Source: Euclidia mi
Taxonomy: Eukaryota; Arthropoda; Insecta; Lepidoptera; Erebidae
Length of the DNA: 64,000 nt
Assembly: GCA_944739405.2 (NCBI GenBank)
Contig: OX123196.2
Location: forward strand, 52,986,196-53,050,195
Direction of reading: 5' to 3'
Shown here: piece by piece, positions 33,390 through 44,555 of the stretch
Numbering within the stretch: position 1 is the first letter of the stretch
Layout of the letters: every line of letters begins with the position of its first letter
Made by a program: the position numbers and the translations under genes
The notes under the pieces: generated by a model
What the model was told of the DNA's origin: nothing
Seen by the model: the letters and a program-made list of their open reading frames with translations, nothing else
Databases searched by the model: none

Positions 33390-33780
33390 TGCCAAATCAT
33401 CACCGTGGTCCGAGCGTTATGCCAGTTGCATCTAGGCCTTCGCGTTGGAGCCGCTTTCAAGTCTAACCAGATTTGACAGAATGTTACCATTTCCACAGAG
33501 CGACTGCCGTCTGACCTCAACCCTATGGGATAGCCATATTCTATGGTTTAGACCAGAGTCAAAATGTTCGCGGGTACTAATTCCTCGTAACGATTGTCAA
33601 GGATCTTTTGATGACAGCTGGAACCGACGGCTTTACGTGCTCTCCGAGGCACGGAGGGTGTAACTTTTTGTGGTCGGTCACCCATCTATAAAGCAGACGA
33701 TGACGAACCCGCTTAACCTTGTGAATCGATAGATTCAAGCGCTTGCCACTTTGCCACGGGCCGCTCACTTTATACGCCAC
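33390..33780 (-). mobile_element. GATGAT-tailed SINE, right inner copy
   Basis: The reverse complement of the copy at 32.01-32.37 kb, in mirror position across the centre. CAGATTTGACAGAATG, CACAGAGCGACTGCCGTCTG and TTTGCCACGGGCCGCTCAC are visible on the plus strand. The SINE was therefore present before the arms were duplicated. Confidence 0.65.
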
Positions 33781-34249
33781 ATGTGCGTACTTATTTGAAT
33801 CCAAAACTATATATTATATTAGACCTGCTGGTTAACATTATGTGGCTCTGGAGCCAAAAATACTCAACTAACATAATCCTGGGATTATGTTAGTTGAGTA
33901 TTTTTGTTTGAATATTTTAGCCTACTATTTAACGCATAATTGTATACCATAATCTGTATATTTATTTGGCTCCTTTAAGACATACATATACCCGTCCATC
34001 AATACTTAATGGTTTCACATTACAATTATTTAAATTTTAGTTTTCCATTCATAAGATGTTCCATTGAATTTATATTCATCACGTCCTGTCAAATCCGAAA
34101 GCATACTATATTGATCCGCTTTAAATATTATGAACTGATACTGATAATCTTATGCACACAAGCTTATGGATATTATGTGGCTACATTACTATACACGCCG
34201 CGCCATATCTGCGTGCTTATATGAATTTGGGTCGTTTGGTTTGTATGAT

Positions 34250-34625
34250 GAAATATCATCAATTCATCATAATATCAGCCAAACGACGTCCACTGCTAGA
34301 CATAGGCCTCCCTCAAGGTTCTCCACACAAACCAGTCTTGAGCCGCCCTCATCCAACCGCTTCCCGAGTTCTTAACGAGATCGTCGATCCATCTTGGAGG
34401 ATTTCCTCGGCGGCGTCATCCGGTATGTGGCCACCACTTCAGAACCTTTCTGCCTCCACGGCCTCAACTTCGAGATATGTGCCCTGACCACTGCCACTTC
34501 AGCTTGACTATCCGGCAAGCTATGTCTTTAGTTCTCCTGCGGATTTCCTCATTTCTGATTCGATCTCGCACAGGAAACCTCCAAGATTAGCTCTCTCCAT
34601 TGCCCTCTGAGTGACCTTGCGCCTT
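34250..34625 (-). pseudogene. LINE pol C-terminal fragment, right arm
   Basis: The reverse complement of 31.19-31.55 kb. Plus strand: CAGCCAAACGACGTCCACTG, CATAGGCCTCCCTCAAGGTT, AACGAGATCGTCGATCCATC, GCCCTCTGAGTGACCTTGCG. It carries its own substitutions relative to the left copy. Non-functional. Confidence 0.65.
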
Positions 34626-34879
34626 CAGATAAGGCCCATAGATATTTAATATCATTAGATGACATCCCTATCTATTTTCCATACATAAGTTGATCCAGAG
34701 GAATTATATTTATTATAACCATGCATTGTTAGATCCACGAGTGAAATTATAGCAGCCATGGAGTTATTTGCTAGCATTATGTTGTAGCTTTACGTATTAT
34801 TTAACTCTGATTACATGCTCCATCGTACGTACTTATTTGAATCCAGTAAACTTATATAAAAACAAATCAATGTGATGTG

Positions 34880-35800
34880 GCTCCACATTATACTTTACAT
34901 GCTATATCTGTTTACTTATTTAAATCCAGTCATAATACTACCAGCTATCCATCTAACCAACCGATCAATACTACGAAGCTCCAGGATTAAGTTCATTAAT
35001 TGCACGATTATTAGTAGACTTGGTTAATTTTATTTATTGCATTCATCAGTGGCTGACGAGTCAGCGGCATACTTGATGGTAAGCTATCTGTGGCTCATAC
35101 ATATGCCTGTGTTTTCTCAACATTACAAAAGAAATAGCAAAGAAACACATCCAACTCGCCGCCTACCAGGAGGAAGAGAAGGAGGGAAAAGAAGCAGGTT
35201 GAAAGGCACTTTTCAAACTTTTATCAGAATCCTCTAAGGCACTCTCAATTAGCTGAGCTGGCCTCAAATGATACTTTAAATTCTTTAGATTTTCATGACA
35301 TTCGGGTTCCATGACTTGAAATTGTTTTTCTGACGATCGGGGTCGAAACTAATCATTAAGAATCTTAGCAAAAATTGGTCAGCCCTACCAAGGAAACAAA
35401 CCCGACCCGGAACTCATGATCAGCAGCAGTAAATAGGCTAGTTGACGAAAAAAAATTTATAAGTCCGTCCTTTAGATTATTCAAAAATAAGCGATATGTA
35501 TTTTTTTATTTGTAAATTAAACCAAAAATGACCAAGATATAGCTCATTAAAGTTACGTATAACGTCACGCCGTGCTGCATTTTTTCGCACTAGATGACAT
35601 CACACGTAACTTTAATGGGCTATATCTTTGTTATTTTTTATTTAATCGAAAAAAGAAAAAATACGTGTCCAATATTTTTTATAATCTAAAATACGGACTA
35701 AATAAAATGTAATTATTTTGACCCTGGAAACTACCCTATTATCCGTAGAACAATGAGGCAGTCAGATAAACAATATATGTTATAATTATGCACAAATTAC
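34880..35800. other. right-arm-only segment of the giant foldback
   Basis: The left arm goes directly from AATCAATGTGATG-like to ATAGAACTAACACTTG-like sequence (complement of 30.88-30.95 kb). The right arm has about 0.9 kb between them, including a MITE at 35.42-35.74 kb and unrecognised sequence with the short frame at 35.04-35.24 kb. It is either an insertion on the right or a deletion on the left. Confidence 0.6.
35424..35738. mobile_element. MITE with TAGGSTAGTT ends and an internal stem
   Basis: The outer ends AAATAGGCTAGTTGAC and, reverse-complemented, TAATAGGGTAGTTTCC match imperfectly. Inside, GATATAGCTCATTAAAGTTACG pairs with CGTAACTTTAATGGGCTATATC. About 315 bp, no ORF. Present only in the right arm. 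Confidence 0.55.
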
Positions 35801-35875
35801 ATCCAGACATAGAACTAACACTTGTTTTTATGCTTATCACACGGATTTGGTCATGAATACCTAGCTATAAATCTT

Positions 35876-36113
35876 TTTTAGGGTTCCGTAGTAAACTATA
35901 AGGTACCCTTATAGTTGCACCATGTCCATCCGCGGTTTTACGAAAAAACTATAACCACTAGAGAGCTGAAATTTGCCATGGTTATGCATTGTAACCACGC
36001 GGACAAAACTGTACAATAACTTATTTTGAAAAAAGTAATGTATACGGGTAGCTCCCATGGGTACACTACATAACGTGAAAACGTGGCCCGACACGCACTT
36101 GACCGCTTTTATA
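35876..36113 (-). mobile_element. short GGTTCCGT-type repeat, right arm
   Basis: The mirror copy of 30.59-30.83 kb: TTTTTTAGGGTTCCGTAGTA at the left, ACACGCACTTGACCGCTTTT at the right. It keeps both ends. Confidence 0.65.
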
Positions 36114-36649
36114 CAGTAGAGGTGGCAAACGAGCTACTGTCTGCCCACCTGATAGTAAGCAGCTATTCATAGCCATGTAATACTAATAACACCAACTAGA
36201 CATTATAAGCGCGTTGTTTTATTTTCACTGTCCTACTACCAAAACTACCACGTGAAGAGGCTTAAGTCCTTTATTGGACTGCAAAAGGCATCATCAATTT
36301 ATTGTGACCACTTTTTTTCTACACTATCAGATCAACATTTAGACACCAAAGAAGTTTATATACAATAGCGGACATTGTAATAATAATAAACCACCTACTA
36401 CCAATCATCATTCTCAGAACGTTATGTCGGTAATATGGTAGTTTTGGTTGACTACTATTACCGTTTTCTACCAAAAACAATTTCTTTTAAAACTACCAAA
36501 CCTACCATGTCTACAATTTGTGTCATTACCAACATTTCTACCAAATCTACCATTATCTCAAACCAACCATTTGTGCCATAACAACTATTGCTACCAAACC
36601 TACAATTTCTACCAAAACTACAATTTCCATTAAAACTACTAATCATACA

Positions 36650-36860
36650 TATGTGTGTCCAGTAACTGGATGTACTGTACGTCGATAATTTGGTCGAAAC
36701 ACGCGACGAAAACGTAACGTATTCGCCACGCGTCCGCGGCGTCTTCGCTGCGCAGCCGCGGCGTCTTTGCTGCGCAGCCGCGGCGTGTTCGCGACGCATT
36801 CGCTGCGCGTCCGCTCCGCCCCGCAACCGCTCCCAAACCGCTAGTATGATAAGGCCCTAT
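36650..36860. repeat. GC-rich 22-bp minisatellite insert
   Basis: CGCGGCGTCTTCGCTGCGCAGC is followed directly by a copy with one change (CTTTGC), then decayed copies (CGCGGCGTGTTCGC, CGCATTCGCTGCGCG). It stands out as GC-rich within AT-rich DNA and is absent from the left arm at the equivalent place (about 30.03 kb). The Arg/Ala-rich open frames over it are compositional. Confidence 0.75.
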
Positions 36861-37349
36861 CTTCCAAAATAACCATTTCTTTCAAAGTAACTATTTTCTA
36901 CCACAGATTCTGCCAAATTTTCTACCAAAGCTATAAGTTCTGCCAGTCACAATTTTCTACCAAATACTTAATTCCTATCACTTTTAAATGATGATATTAG
37001 TACTCTATCTATATTATTCAATAGAACTTATGACGTGCAAATTTTATTAATGTTGACCTTTAATTTAAAATGTGTCATACAGTGTGATGAACAGTAAGAC
37101 TTATGTAATATCACTATAGTATTTAAGATTATATTTAATGTAAAAGAAACATTTGTACGCCGGTGACGGCAAAATACTATGGACTTAAAAACAGTTAACA
37201 ACTTTGTAAACAGTATTCCAACAAATAAACTATTATTTTCTATTCTGTAAATGTTTCACATTAATAAAAATAGATGTCCGAAGGAACTCCATCGTGGGTA
37301 TTATGTTTCGAAAGAAATTTTAGAAACATTTTCATAATAGTTGCCTAGA

Positions 37350-37590
37350 CTTGACAGAATATTAGCTTTTTCACATAGTGACTGCCGTCTGACCTCTACA
37401 GCCCGAAGGCGTGGGCATATTTTATGGTTTAGACCAGATATTTGAGGGCACTGATTGCCCTAACGACTGTCAAAGATGATAACCGAAACCGATGGCTTTA
37501 CGTGCTTTACGAGGCCCGGAGAGATGTGATCTTTTGTGGCCGGTCACCCTATGTCCAGCAGTGGACGTCGTTTCGCTGATATGATGATGA
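37350..37590 (-). mobile_element. extra SINE and LINE tail in the right arm
   Basis: TTGACAGAATATTAGC, GTGACTGCCGTCTGACCTCT, CGATGGCTTTACGTGCTTTA and GTGGCCGGTCACCC are the antisense SINE of the 32.0-kb family. It is followed by ATGTCCAGCAGTGGACGTCG, the LINE 3' tail. The left arm joins directly from GGGTCGTTT to AATAGTTTATTTG (about 29.63 kb), so this block has no left counterpart. Confidence 0.6.
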
Positions 37591-37736
37591 TATTTCATAT
37601 CAGCCAAACGACCCAAATTCATATAAGTACGCAGATATGGCGTGGCGTACATACGTAATGGAGCCACATAATATTCATATAAGCTATTGTGCATAAGATT
37701 ATCAGTATCAGTTCATATTTAAAGCGGATTAATATA

Positions 37737-39096
37737 CAGGTTGTTTGGCACATGATGGTTGTCCAAATTAAGTATGGATCTGGTTTGGGCCAATGCCAAT
37801 GCGTTGGACTCAGGCAAATTAAATTCTGTCTCACAGTTTCAGCGATATGATTTTTTTTAATATTTTAAAGAAAATCCCAGAAATTTGGACTAATATTGAA
37901 AAAATGTTAAACGAATATGGGTTTAGCTATCGTAGTGATATTTTTATTTTAGTTAACTATTGTTATATTTTATTAAAATAATTATTTCCTGTAGAAACCT
38001 TGTAAAAAAATTATAACAGGCTGTCAAAGTTTCGAAAAGAGCTAAAAACAGAACAAAGTTCAATTTAGTATAATTAAAAAAATAATAATAATAGTGATGA
38101 AGGTTTTCAACTTCTTTAAAAACTTATTCAGTTCATACCCTTTAAAATAATGCATCATAAGCTTATAAAAGCATTCACTAAATAAAAAAATGCCAATTAT
38201 TCTCGACCGGCCGAAAACATTAGAAGTTGGCTTTACCTACATTGCACCTATTTAAGGAATTAAAATTACGTGAAACAACTTAATATGCTGTTTCACTCCT
38301 GCGCAGCACAAAATCTTTTTTTTAACGTTTCATACCTTTTGTTGCCATACAAAAGAAAAACATTTTTTTTTAATAAGGAAAAATTTATATTTTGCGCCCA
38401 AGTGAAACACTCTACTTTTCATCACTCACTTTGAGAAAATAAAAGATGCCTCATTGTAATATCATTATTTCATAAAACAGAGTACCAACTACTTAAATTG
38501 AAATTAAATATTATCTTATAAAAAAGCAACTAAATACTTTTTACATTTGAGACATTTTCGCAATTATGAAAATTTATTAGCCTACAGTTTATTCCGCGCG
38601 TTTTTAATTTGATTTCTAATGTTTTCGGCCGGTCGAGAATAATTGGCATTTTTTATTTAAGTGAATGCTTTTATAGGCTTATGATATATCATTTTAAAGG
38701 GTATGAACGAAAAAGTTTCTAGTGAAGTTGAAAACCTCCATCACTACTTTTTTTTTTTAATCATACAAAATTGAACTTTGTTCTGTTATTAGCTCTTTTC
38801 GAAACTTTGACAGCCTGTTATAATATTTTTTACAAGGTTTCTACAGAAAATAATTATTTTAATAAAATGTAGAAATAGTTAACTAAAATAAAAAATATCA
38901 CTACGATAGCTAAACCCATATTCGTTTAACATTTTTTCAATATTGGTCCAAATTTCTGGGTTTTTCTTTAAAATGTTAAAAAAAATCATATCGCTCAAAC
39001 TGTGAGACAGAATTTAATTTGCCTGAGTCCAACGCATTGGCAATGGCCCAAACCAGATCCCTACTTCATTTGGACAATCATGTGCCAAACACCCTG
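37737..39096. mobile_element. 1.36-kb TA-flanked foldback transposon
   Basis: The ends CAGGTTGTTTGGCACATGAT and, complemented, CAGGGTGTTTGGCACATGAT open arms that pair over roughly 500-650 bases (for example AATTATTCTCGACCGGCCGA at about 38196 with its complement near 38630). TA lies on both sides (37735-37736, 39097-39098). Empty versions of the same site exist at 31.70 kb (AATATAGTATGCTTTCGG) and, complemented, near 29.49 and 34.10 kb. No ORF of note. Confidence 0.85.
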
Positions 39097-39414
39097 TAGT
39101 ATGCTTTCGGATTTGACAATGCATGGAAGTAATGAATATAAATTCACTGGATCATTCTATGTATGGAAAACTAAAATTTAAATAATTGTAATGTGAAACC
39201 ATTAAGTATTGATTGACGAGTATATGTATGTCTTAAAAGAGCCAAATAAATAAACAGATTATGGTATACAATTATGCGTTAAATAGTAAGCTAAAGTATT
39301 CAAACAAAAATACTCAAGTAACATAATCCTGGAGCCACATAATATTGACCAGCAGGTCTATATTAAAAAGTTTTGGATTCAAATAAGTACGCACATATGG
39401 TGTATAAAGTAAGC

Positions 39415-39790
39415 AGCCCGTGGCAAAGTGGCGACCGCTCGAATCTATCGATTCGCAAGGTTAATCCTCGCAAACATTTGCGAGATAAAACGCGTTCGTC
39501 ACCGTCTGGTTTATAGATGGGTGACCAGCCACAAAAAATCACACCCTCCGTGCCCTAAATTAAATGGTAATATATGTTATAGTAAGAAAACAGTCGCTCT
39601 GTGGAAAACTAATATTCAGTCAAATCTGGTTAGACTAGACAGCGGCGCCCGGGCTCCAAGGCAAAGGCCTGGATGCAACCGGGATAACGCTCGGATGATG
39701 ATGATGATGACCCATCTATAAACCAGACGGTGACGAACGCGTTTTACCTCGCGAATTTTTTAATGATTCGAGTGGTCGCCACTTTGTCAC
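39415..39790 (+). mobile_element. SINE-like repeat, right outer copy
   Basis: CCCGTGGCAAAGTGGCGACC, then AAAACGCGTTCGTCACCG, CAGTCGCTCTGTGGAAAACT, GTCAAATCTGGTTAGACTAG, AGGCCTGGATGCAACCGGGA and a GATGATGATGATGATG tail at about 39696-39710. It mirrors 28.88-29.21 kb. Confidence 0.6.
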
Positions 39791-40237
39791 GGGCCCCTCT
39801 TGTAGGTAATGTACCTACCTATACTACAAATATTTAACCATAAACTCCGAAATAAAAAAAAAGTGCTGGAAAAATGGACAAAGAAACCAAGTTAATTTAA
39901 GAAATGCCGCAAGTTATGAGAATTGATAAGAGATACAGAATAATAATACATAAAAGTGACCAAGAACCAATGACTGCCCTCCGTGAAGAATACTGCGCTG
40001 CGATTGGCCCATTTGAATCGGATCAAGTAAATCTAAAATATCTAAAGTGTGGATTTGTATAAAAATGGCGTAATTATTATTAGCAACGACGTTGGCGTTA
40101 GTTGATCCAAAAGGAGCAACATGAGACTTGGGCGCTCGCAATGGATCAAGAAATCATGGCCGGATCAACAAGTGAAAACGGATCAAACAAAAACTACTTA
40201 TATGGCACGCTTGATCAACATTGTGATGAAGGGGATA

Positions 40238-40240
<3 letters not shown>

Positions 40241-40286
<46 letters not shown>
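40241..40286. repeat. (AT)n tract at the right edge of the giant inverted repeat
   Basis: It follows the terminal CATTGTGATGAAGGGG by a few bases, mirroring the longer (AT)n on the left. This suggests either insertion into an existing AT tract or AT tracts that belong to the element. Confidence 0.9.
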
Positions 40287-40289
<3 letters not shown>

Positions 40290-42635
40290 TATATATATAA
40301 TATGTATGTATATATAGGTATACACGTATTAAGTATTTATAAGTATAAATACATGTATATGAATAAAAACTTGCAAATTCTAAATATATATAGGTACATA
40401 ACAATATATACGTCAGTAAATAGATACAGTCATTTTGATATTATTCGGCCATTTTACTCCGTACAAACTCTCGAGCCTTTAGTTTGAACTTTAGTCTTTA
40501 CCTTCATTCCTCACGGTAGGTTGTAGAATAAATAGGTATGTTAACTAGCTATATGTACAAGCCGCGGTTATCCTACTACTTGCAGAACACTTTGACATAA
40601 CAAAGCGTCTACAAATCAGGGTTAAATACGATTTCGGCAATACAAGTAGGAAGCTATGTGTATTTTAATTGGTTTTCTGGTCAGCTATTAGATTTTTATC
40701 GGCGGCAATATTGGCACGGTAATAAATCGCAAGCGGTTAACAGGAATTTCGTTTTTGATATCAAAGGGCCAGTAGGTTTTCAATGTCAAAGCTTTGGATT
40801 AACGGTGTTCAGTCAACTATTCAATATTGTTGCCGTAAAAGCCACGGAACACAATGATTTTAATTTGTGCTGATAGTTGCCGGTGAAACGGTTTATTTGG
40901 GAAGAGATTTTTGACAAAGTTTTTAGGTAATTGTTTTTATCCGTTCATTTTGTTCTGCAAATGCATAATACCATGATTTCTGAGGCTGTTCTGGTATAGT
41001 TTGTAGAGTTGGTTTTTGAGTAAAATTTATTTGAGTGAGATTATATGGTATAGAGTTTATACGGTATATTATTGCTCAAATTTGTATTCCTTTAATTGCA
41101 CCGGCCTTATCAATACTTTAGAGGTGGAAGGAATTACCTTCAGATATTGCCTTACCAAGATTGATTTATTTTTACGTGAAAAGGAAATGCAAGAAACACC
41201 TATTATATTTTCTTTTTCCTGTCAATAATTTTTACCTACAACATAATAATATAACGTAGAAAAGAAATCTTCAATAGGAAAGCGGCTATTTATAACATCA
41301 AGTCAATACGTAACTTAATATTTCACGTTACTAAAATAATTAAAACGCAACCCACGCTCATCTCACACAGGAGTACCTCCGCCAATACTATCAGGAATCG
41401 CTTTTATAAACCTTTCATGGATAAACTCCAGCTTACTATCAAATACTAAGCAAACAGTCAGTTATTTTCTCTATTTATAAAAAGCCCCGAAAATTACGGA
41501 AGAGATCAAACTTGTCTATTTTTTCTTTTCAACAAGGCAAAGAACGCTTCATTCAACATCTTGATGAATTAAACCCCTTTAGTATTTATTTTTAAAAGGT
41601 GTGCCAGTAGCTGGTAATTCGTTTTTATTTAATACTTTGTTTCAACTTGAATGACTTCATTAAGTTTTCCGGATTTTGTTTCGAGGGCGTTTCGAGTATT
41701 TTTTTTCGACAGAACTTTGCATGTTTATATGTTTTAAAGCCACCTTTGATAGAAAGTAAGTAACAGCACCAGTGCTGGTGTTGAATAATATATTATATGT
41801 ATGTGTGTGTACGTTGTGTTATGTTGCTAAATTACGTATTCTGGGAGGTCTGTCTCCAACAGTGGACGTCATAGGCTAATATAATATGTGTCGTATGTAG
41901 ATACCCAACTTTATCTATCTTGTGTATCAACAGTATAATATAATAACAGCATAATACATTAAACCATAACTTAACCAATCCAGTCTATTCACAAAAATCT
42001 CCAATTCCACTAAAAGAATCCAGAGTAAAGCCACCCTTATTTGAATACGGAGAGTTATTTAAAATACGATATTGGCTTGTCACCGGCGACTCACTACGTT
42101 AAATAGGCATTTTGAATACGACATGAAGACCAGAAGTGAACGTCACGAGATTGCGATGCGTGCCTCCGCGTCGTTCGGCAGTTATGAATGGCGACGTGTC
42201 GTGTTGGATGCCGGAGCAGTCGTACGCATTTATGAATGTAATAGAGAGCTTACAGGTAATAGAGAGGGGTGAAGCGAAAAACTGACTACGATCGAGAAAA
42301 TTCACTATATTAAGAATAATATGCTAAAAATTGCTACCTCATTGTTACCCTGAAATTTAAAGTTACCTGGATTGACTGAGCAATCGGTGTTTTTGTTGCC
42401 TATAAACAAGTTTTGTCGCGTCACAGTAACTATTTTGAGGCTATATTGAAAGTGCAGACGCGCTATAGCGTTCTCAGTCTTACCCTCACGCTGATCGAGT
42501 TATTGACCCATTGGCATTGTCCCGATGGACGGACCGTCTTACAAAACCAATAAAGATAATTTTCACGTTGTCCATATGTTAATTTGTTTTACCTTAAAGC
42601 AAGCACTCATCTTCCCAGAAATTTTAAAAATTACA
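40290..42635. other. unassigned DNA
   Basis: I see no host gene. About 41845-41885 holds GGGAGGTCTGTCTCCAACAG and TGGACGTCATAGGCTAATAT, a decayed LINE tail like those at 31.5 and 37.55 kb. Short frames at 40.66-40.87, 41.02-41.23 and 42.07-42.27 kb show no known domain. Confidence 0.35.
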
Positions 42636-42639
42636 CTGT

Positions 42640-43096
42640 TGTTATAAAATCAGGGTGGCAAATTAAACAAAAATGTGTATAAATAAGTAGTTCAGTATAT
42701 TTTCAGTAACGTAGCTACACTTGCATAACCAAAAGCTCTGTCCCAATTTCCCGCCATACGGGGCTGTTCCACTTAGAAACTATTACTATGCAGTATCACT
42801 ATTATCAGTAAGTACTTTTTATTTAACAAAACAAAGTCAACTAAAAATACGTTGAAATATTCATTTAAATATTCTTCTTAGAATTGTAAGCCATTGTAAC
42901 AATAAAGTTAATTAAATATACCTATTTAAATTCACTTTTAATTGTAGTCAAATTAGATAGACACCTTTTCATGTCTCCTTTCGTCTAGGACCAAGCCTTT
43001 CGTTATAGGGTTACAACTCTAATTATTGTAGTAGTATATTAGTATGTATAGTAGAAAATAGGAGTGTACAAATGTATTATTATGACTAATTCTAAC
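42640..43096 (-). repeat. 3' LTR of the Ty3/gypsy element
   Basis: On the minus strand it starts TGTTAGAATTAGTC and ends GATTTTATAACA. It aligns along its full length with the LTR at 49083-49536, with scattered differences (for example GGGGCTG against GGGGTCTG). The divergence implies an old insertion. Confidence 0.85.
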
Positions 43097-43118
43097 ATTC
43101 GGCCTTTCCTGACAGTAA
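43097..43118 (-). other. polypurine tract
   Basis: Immediately upstream of the 3' LTR on the minus strand: GTCAGGAAAGGCCGAA. This is the expected primer site for plus-strand DNA synthesis. Confidence 0.6.
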
Positions 43119-43181
43119 GTTTGTCCTCAAACTTAACCACAGTTGTGTCTTTATAAATGTATTCATTCTTTTTCTTAGGCG

Positions 43182-43275
43182 TTACTCTCTTGGCAGAGTG
43201 GTCGTAATCGTCACATCTACAGCTTTGGCCTGCTTCACAATTCGACGCCACTCGTCGCGTTTTTCCGCTCCTCCT
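43182..43275 (-). pseudogene. short LINE C-terminal scrap
   Basis: The minus strand reads EKRDEWRRIVKQAKAVDVTI then a stop. The RDxWRRIV.QA ending is the usual C-terminus of a lepidopteran LINE pol. It lies between the integrase end and the 3' LTR, so it is probably a nested relic. Confidence 0.4.
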
Positions 43276-43318
43276 CTTGGTATTGTTTCGGTTGAAAATA
43301 GCCAAGGATCATACCATC

Positions 43319-43564
43319 CAAATTCATCGAATACCAAAAACACCCCTGGATTCATCAACAGGATACTAGTGTTTTTGCGGTTGTAAATACCCATGGATCT
43401 ATCAACATGGTCACTCAATATTTTCAACCTACATTACTAACCAAATTCATTGAATACCAAAAACACCCCTGGATTCATCAACAGGATACTAGTGTTTTTG
43501 TGGTTGAAAATACCCATGGATCTATCAACAAGGTCACTCAATATTTTCAACCTACATCTAACAC
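43319..43564. repeat. two tandem 123-bp copies
   Basis: CAAATTCATCGAATACCAAA ... TATTTTCAACCTACAT occurs from 43319 and again from 43442 with only a few differences. It lies between the integrase remnant and the 3' LTR of the Ty3 element, perhaps duplicated 3' non-coding sequence. Confidence 0.8.
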
Positions 43565-44534
43565 TGTCCTGTTGTATCTCTCCACTTGTCCATTGGCACG
43601 AGGAGAGGCTATTGCATTGAGAACATGGTTTATCTTAGCCTCATAATGCAGAATGCTTCGTCCAGAAACTGGAGAGAAGTGTTGTTGTTACAATATTAGA
43701 TATAAGTATGGATATAAGGTTAAAAATGTTTATATAATTATGTTTTGTATTTGATGTTTATAGGTTTTATTTTGTATGCTCTTATTTTTGTTGTTGTGAA
43801 TCCGTGACGCCACTTACTGGACTTGCCAGAATACCAGCGCTGCGGCAAAGTTTGTCGCAGCATTCGCTGAGGCAGGATCCAATTTTGGCCTCACTAATGA
43901 TTTTCCTATATTATTTTTGTTACTTTTTTTTTTTCTCTCTATGAGAATTTAGTGTACAAAAGTGTCATGTGAGGACAAAATAAACGTTTTCTTTTCTTTT
44001 CTTTTTCTTTTTTCATCACAGAAATTTGAAGTCGTGCGAGGTAAAGGACGAACCCTGATCCGATATTAATCTATTAGTATAACCAAATATGCAAAAGATA
44101 TTATCTAAAGCACGGATAGTAGGTGCGGACTTAAGATTTTTTAATGGTGTCAATATGCAAAATTTGGTGAATCCATCAACTAAAACGAGAAGATAAGCAT
44201 TACCGTTAGCGCTTTTAACGAAGGGACCCAAATGATCAACATGAACAGTGTCAAAGGGCTTGTCAACCTTATGGATCGGATGCAGGAGGCCTTCCTTCGG
44301 TCCAGCTGGTTCTTTACTATATGCACATTCCAAACAAGAACGCACATATTTTCGTACAAAACGTTTCATTTTTGGAAACCAAAAGTCTGTACTAATTTTG
44401 TTAAGCGTTTTGTTAACACTAAAGTGACCAATCTCATCGTGATTTAATCTACACAAGTGAAATCGAGCCATTTTGGGTACAACCCATTTAAGATCTTCTC
44501 CAACTTTACGAAATAATTTATTGGTTTTTAGCAC
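43555..44534 (-). pseudogene. Ty3/gypsy integrase, split by an insertion
   Basis: Minus strand from 44534: zinc-binding HHCC region (LNHDEIGHFSVNKTL, then CLECA), then the catalytic core with HVDHLGPF, LLVLVDGFTKFCILTPL and SDQGSSFTSH. The frame then stops at 44016 where foreign sequence begins. Beyond the insert, 43555-43660 encodes LNAIASPRANGQVERYNR, which carries the expected glutamate of the D,D-35-E triad. There is also a frame offset. Non-functional. Confidence 0.8.
43669..44018 (+). mobile_element. retroelement 3' tail inserted in the integrase
   Basis: CAGAAA stands at both edges (43663-43668 and 44019-44024). The insert contains GTGAATCCGTGACGCCACTT, CAAAAGTGTCATGTGAGGAC and AATAAACG as a polyadenylation-signal-like word, followed by TTTTCTTTTCTTTTCTTT. 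It is 5'-truncated with a short target duplication, as in LINE-mediated insertion. Family not assigned. Confidence 0.7.
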
Positions 44535-44555
44535 ATCGTTTTTCTTAATATCTGA

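Larger units (their letters stand above)
28316..40234. mobile_element. 11.9-kb giant foldback (inverted repeat) structure
   Basis: The left end CCCCTTCATCACAATGTTGA and the reverse complement of the right end are identical for about 100 bases. Homology then continues, with substitutions and indels, to a palindromic centre at about 32881/32882. Matching landmarks (left / right): 28.84-28.98 / 39.64-39.79 kb; 29.0-29.53 / 39.1-39.6; 29.9-30.3 / 36.42-36.98; 30.59-30.83 / 35.88-36.11; 31.2-31.55 / 34.25-34.62; 31.98-32.37 / 33.39-33.78. The right arm is longer (7.35 against 4.57 kb), mainly through segments at 34.88-35.8, 36.65-36.86, 37.25-37.58 and 37.74-39.10 kb. No coding sequence of its own. 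Whether it transposed as a unit is inference. Confidence 0.8.

Noticed and set aside
36458..36872. Arg/Ala-rich reading frames
   Set aside because: Produced by the GC-rich 22-bp minisatellite. The frames run from one repeat into another.
28316..40234. Assembly artefact as the explanation for the large inverted repeat
   Set aside because: The arms differ by many substitutions and by separate insertions, one with matching empty sites. A copying error would give near-identical arms. Reads should still confirm it.
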